DNA of 64,000 nucleotides, taken from positions 149,672,183 through 149,736,182 of the forward strand of contig OZ038478.1 of NCBI GenBank assembly GCA_964036315.1, in the 5' to 3' direction. The first letter of the stretch is position 1, and each line of letters opens with the position of its first letter. The position numbers and the translations under genes were made by a program. Source of the stretch: Acanthosepion esculentum. Taxonomy: Eukaryota; Mollusca; Cephalopoda; Sepiida; Sepiidae. Positions 63,092 to 64,000 of this stretch are shown piece by piece. A model generated the notes under the pieces. The model saw only the letters and a list, made by a program, of their open reading frames with translations, was not told the origin of the DNA and ran no database searches.

Positions 63092-64000
63092 GTTATGAAA
63101 GTTGAAACCAGCTCTTTACATTCTCGTATTTAAGAGTATTTAATGTGGTGCTCCCAAATTATTTAAATGTTGATCAATATCTCTTCCTATCTATGTTTTG
63201 AGTCATACATTTATATTCCAAGTTATATAACGTTAATATATATTTTTACAATAGCCTTCCCTAGTGTAAAAAAGGGATATCTTGTTTGAAACAATCCAAT
63301 TATTTTAAATGTTGTATATGAGCTTTTATGACAGCGTGCGGAAATGTACTAGAATAGTCATAATATTTCAAACTTAGCTTAAAACAAAACACACGTTTTT
63401 ATTCAATGAAGATTCCAAATAAACATTATTTTATCTGTCAAAAGCTTCAATTAGGTTGGCTAATTAAATTTTGATTCAAAATTAATATATTAAAATCTAA
63501 AAGATTTATGTAAAAATTAAATACCCATTCAGAAAAGCATATCCTATTGTCATTCAGATAAGATTCAGAATTCATAAATATGGCTTCAAACTATTTAGCC
63601 GTTAGTGAGATTTAATTTGTCATTTTATCTCTTAATTTGGGCTTCGTTTATATTTCTCTAAGGTTTGCTAAATCCTTTTCTGAATAAGATGCATTCTAAG
63701 TATTTAATACCAGCCTCTTTATTAAATATTTCACATATTCTAATCTCCATGTGGAAAAATATAGGATCATTTAACTTCATTATGACAACTCATTTGCATA
63801 TGATTCATTATAATTCATGCCCAAAGGTAGTTTCTTTTTAATGACAGACTAAAATTTATTTTATAACATATAATAATTCTGGTCAATTTATTTAATATTT
63901 GTTTTGGTTAAATAAGAATTCATGTGCTAAATATTCATTCTGTATCTAGTATGCTGTGTTTTACGGAATAAAGCAAGAGATTTTTATTTTTATTTTAATT
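63092..64000. other. AT-rich DNA, nothing recognised
   Basis: No frames above 60 codons and no repeats were noticed to the window end. Confidence 0.6.

Overview
The window looks like intergenic or intronic DNA from a large, AT-rich animal genome, most likely a coleoid cephalopod such as an octopus. That assignment is an inference. It rests on the very dense (TA)n, (GT)n and (CA)n arrays, on the near absence of host coding sequence, and on the mix of transposable-element families: R4/Dong-like elements in (TAA)n, Penelope-like elements with GIY-YIG nucleases, Helitrons, several Tc1/mariner lineages and a CR1/jockey-like LINE. I found no complete host gene, no tRNA or rRNA gene and no CRISPR. 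All recognisable coding sequence belongs to mobile elements, and every copy is broken by frameshifts, stops or truncation.

Layout. 1-6 kb: a short open frame ending in a membrane anchor, then AT-rich DNA, then a 39-bp tandem repeat (4191-4385). 6.6-9.5 kb: two 5'-truncated R4/Dong-like copies, each bounded by (TAA)n, followed by an 800-bp non-autonomous Helitron with clear TC and CTAG ends. 12.2-17.6 kb: a foldback element, then a composite in which a GIY-YIG-class reverse transcriptase pseudogene and a piece of Helitron replication-protein gene (with eight 138-bp N-terminal repeats) lie between 360-bp inverted repeats. 19.2-20.3 kb: a Penelope-like 3' end joined to the GIY-YIG end of a different retroelement. 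23.1-28.2 kb: LINE remains and four Tc1/mariner-superfamily remnants. 30.4-37.1 kb: three more DDE transposase remnants and a 254-bp GC-rich insert with a 14-bp target duplication. 37.7-41.8 kb: a GIY-YIG fragment and a Penelope-like element with inverted pseudo-LTRs. 43.5-45.3 kb: a perfect 54-bp palindrome and a LINE reverse transcriptase pseudogene. 48.5-52 kb: two or more copies of the GIY-YIG reverse transcriptase family, one with a 5' inversion. 52-64 kb: mostly plain AT-rich DNA with microsatellites, a LINE tail, one weak promoter/first-exon candidate and a probable solo LTR.

The parts form no pathway. They are layers of old insertions, some nested or recombined. The best leads for new biology are the 12.7-17.5 kb composite, the inverted pseudo-LTR Penelope-like elements with a hammerhead-like motif, the chimeric double GIY-YIG frame, and the target-specific R4/Dong-like insertions. 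Coordinates of degenerate elements are good to roughly 10-30 bases unless terminal repeats fix them.
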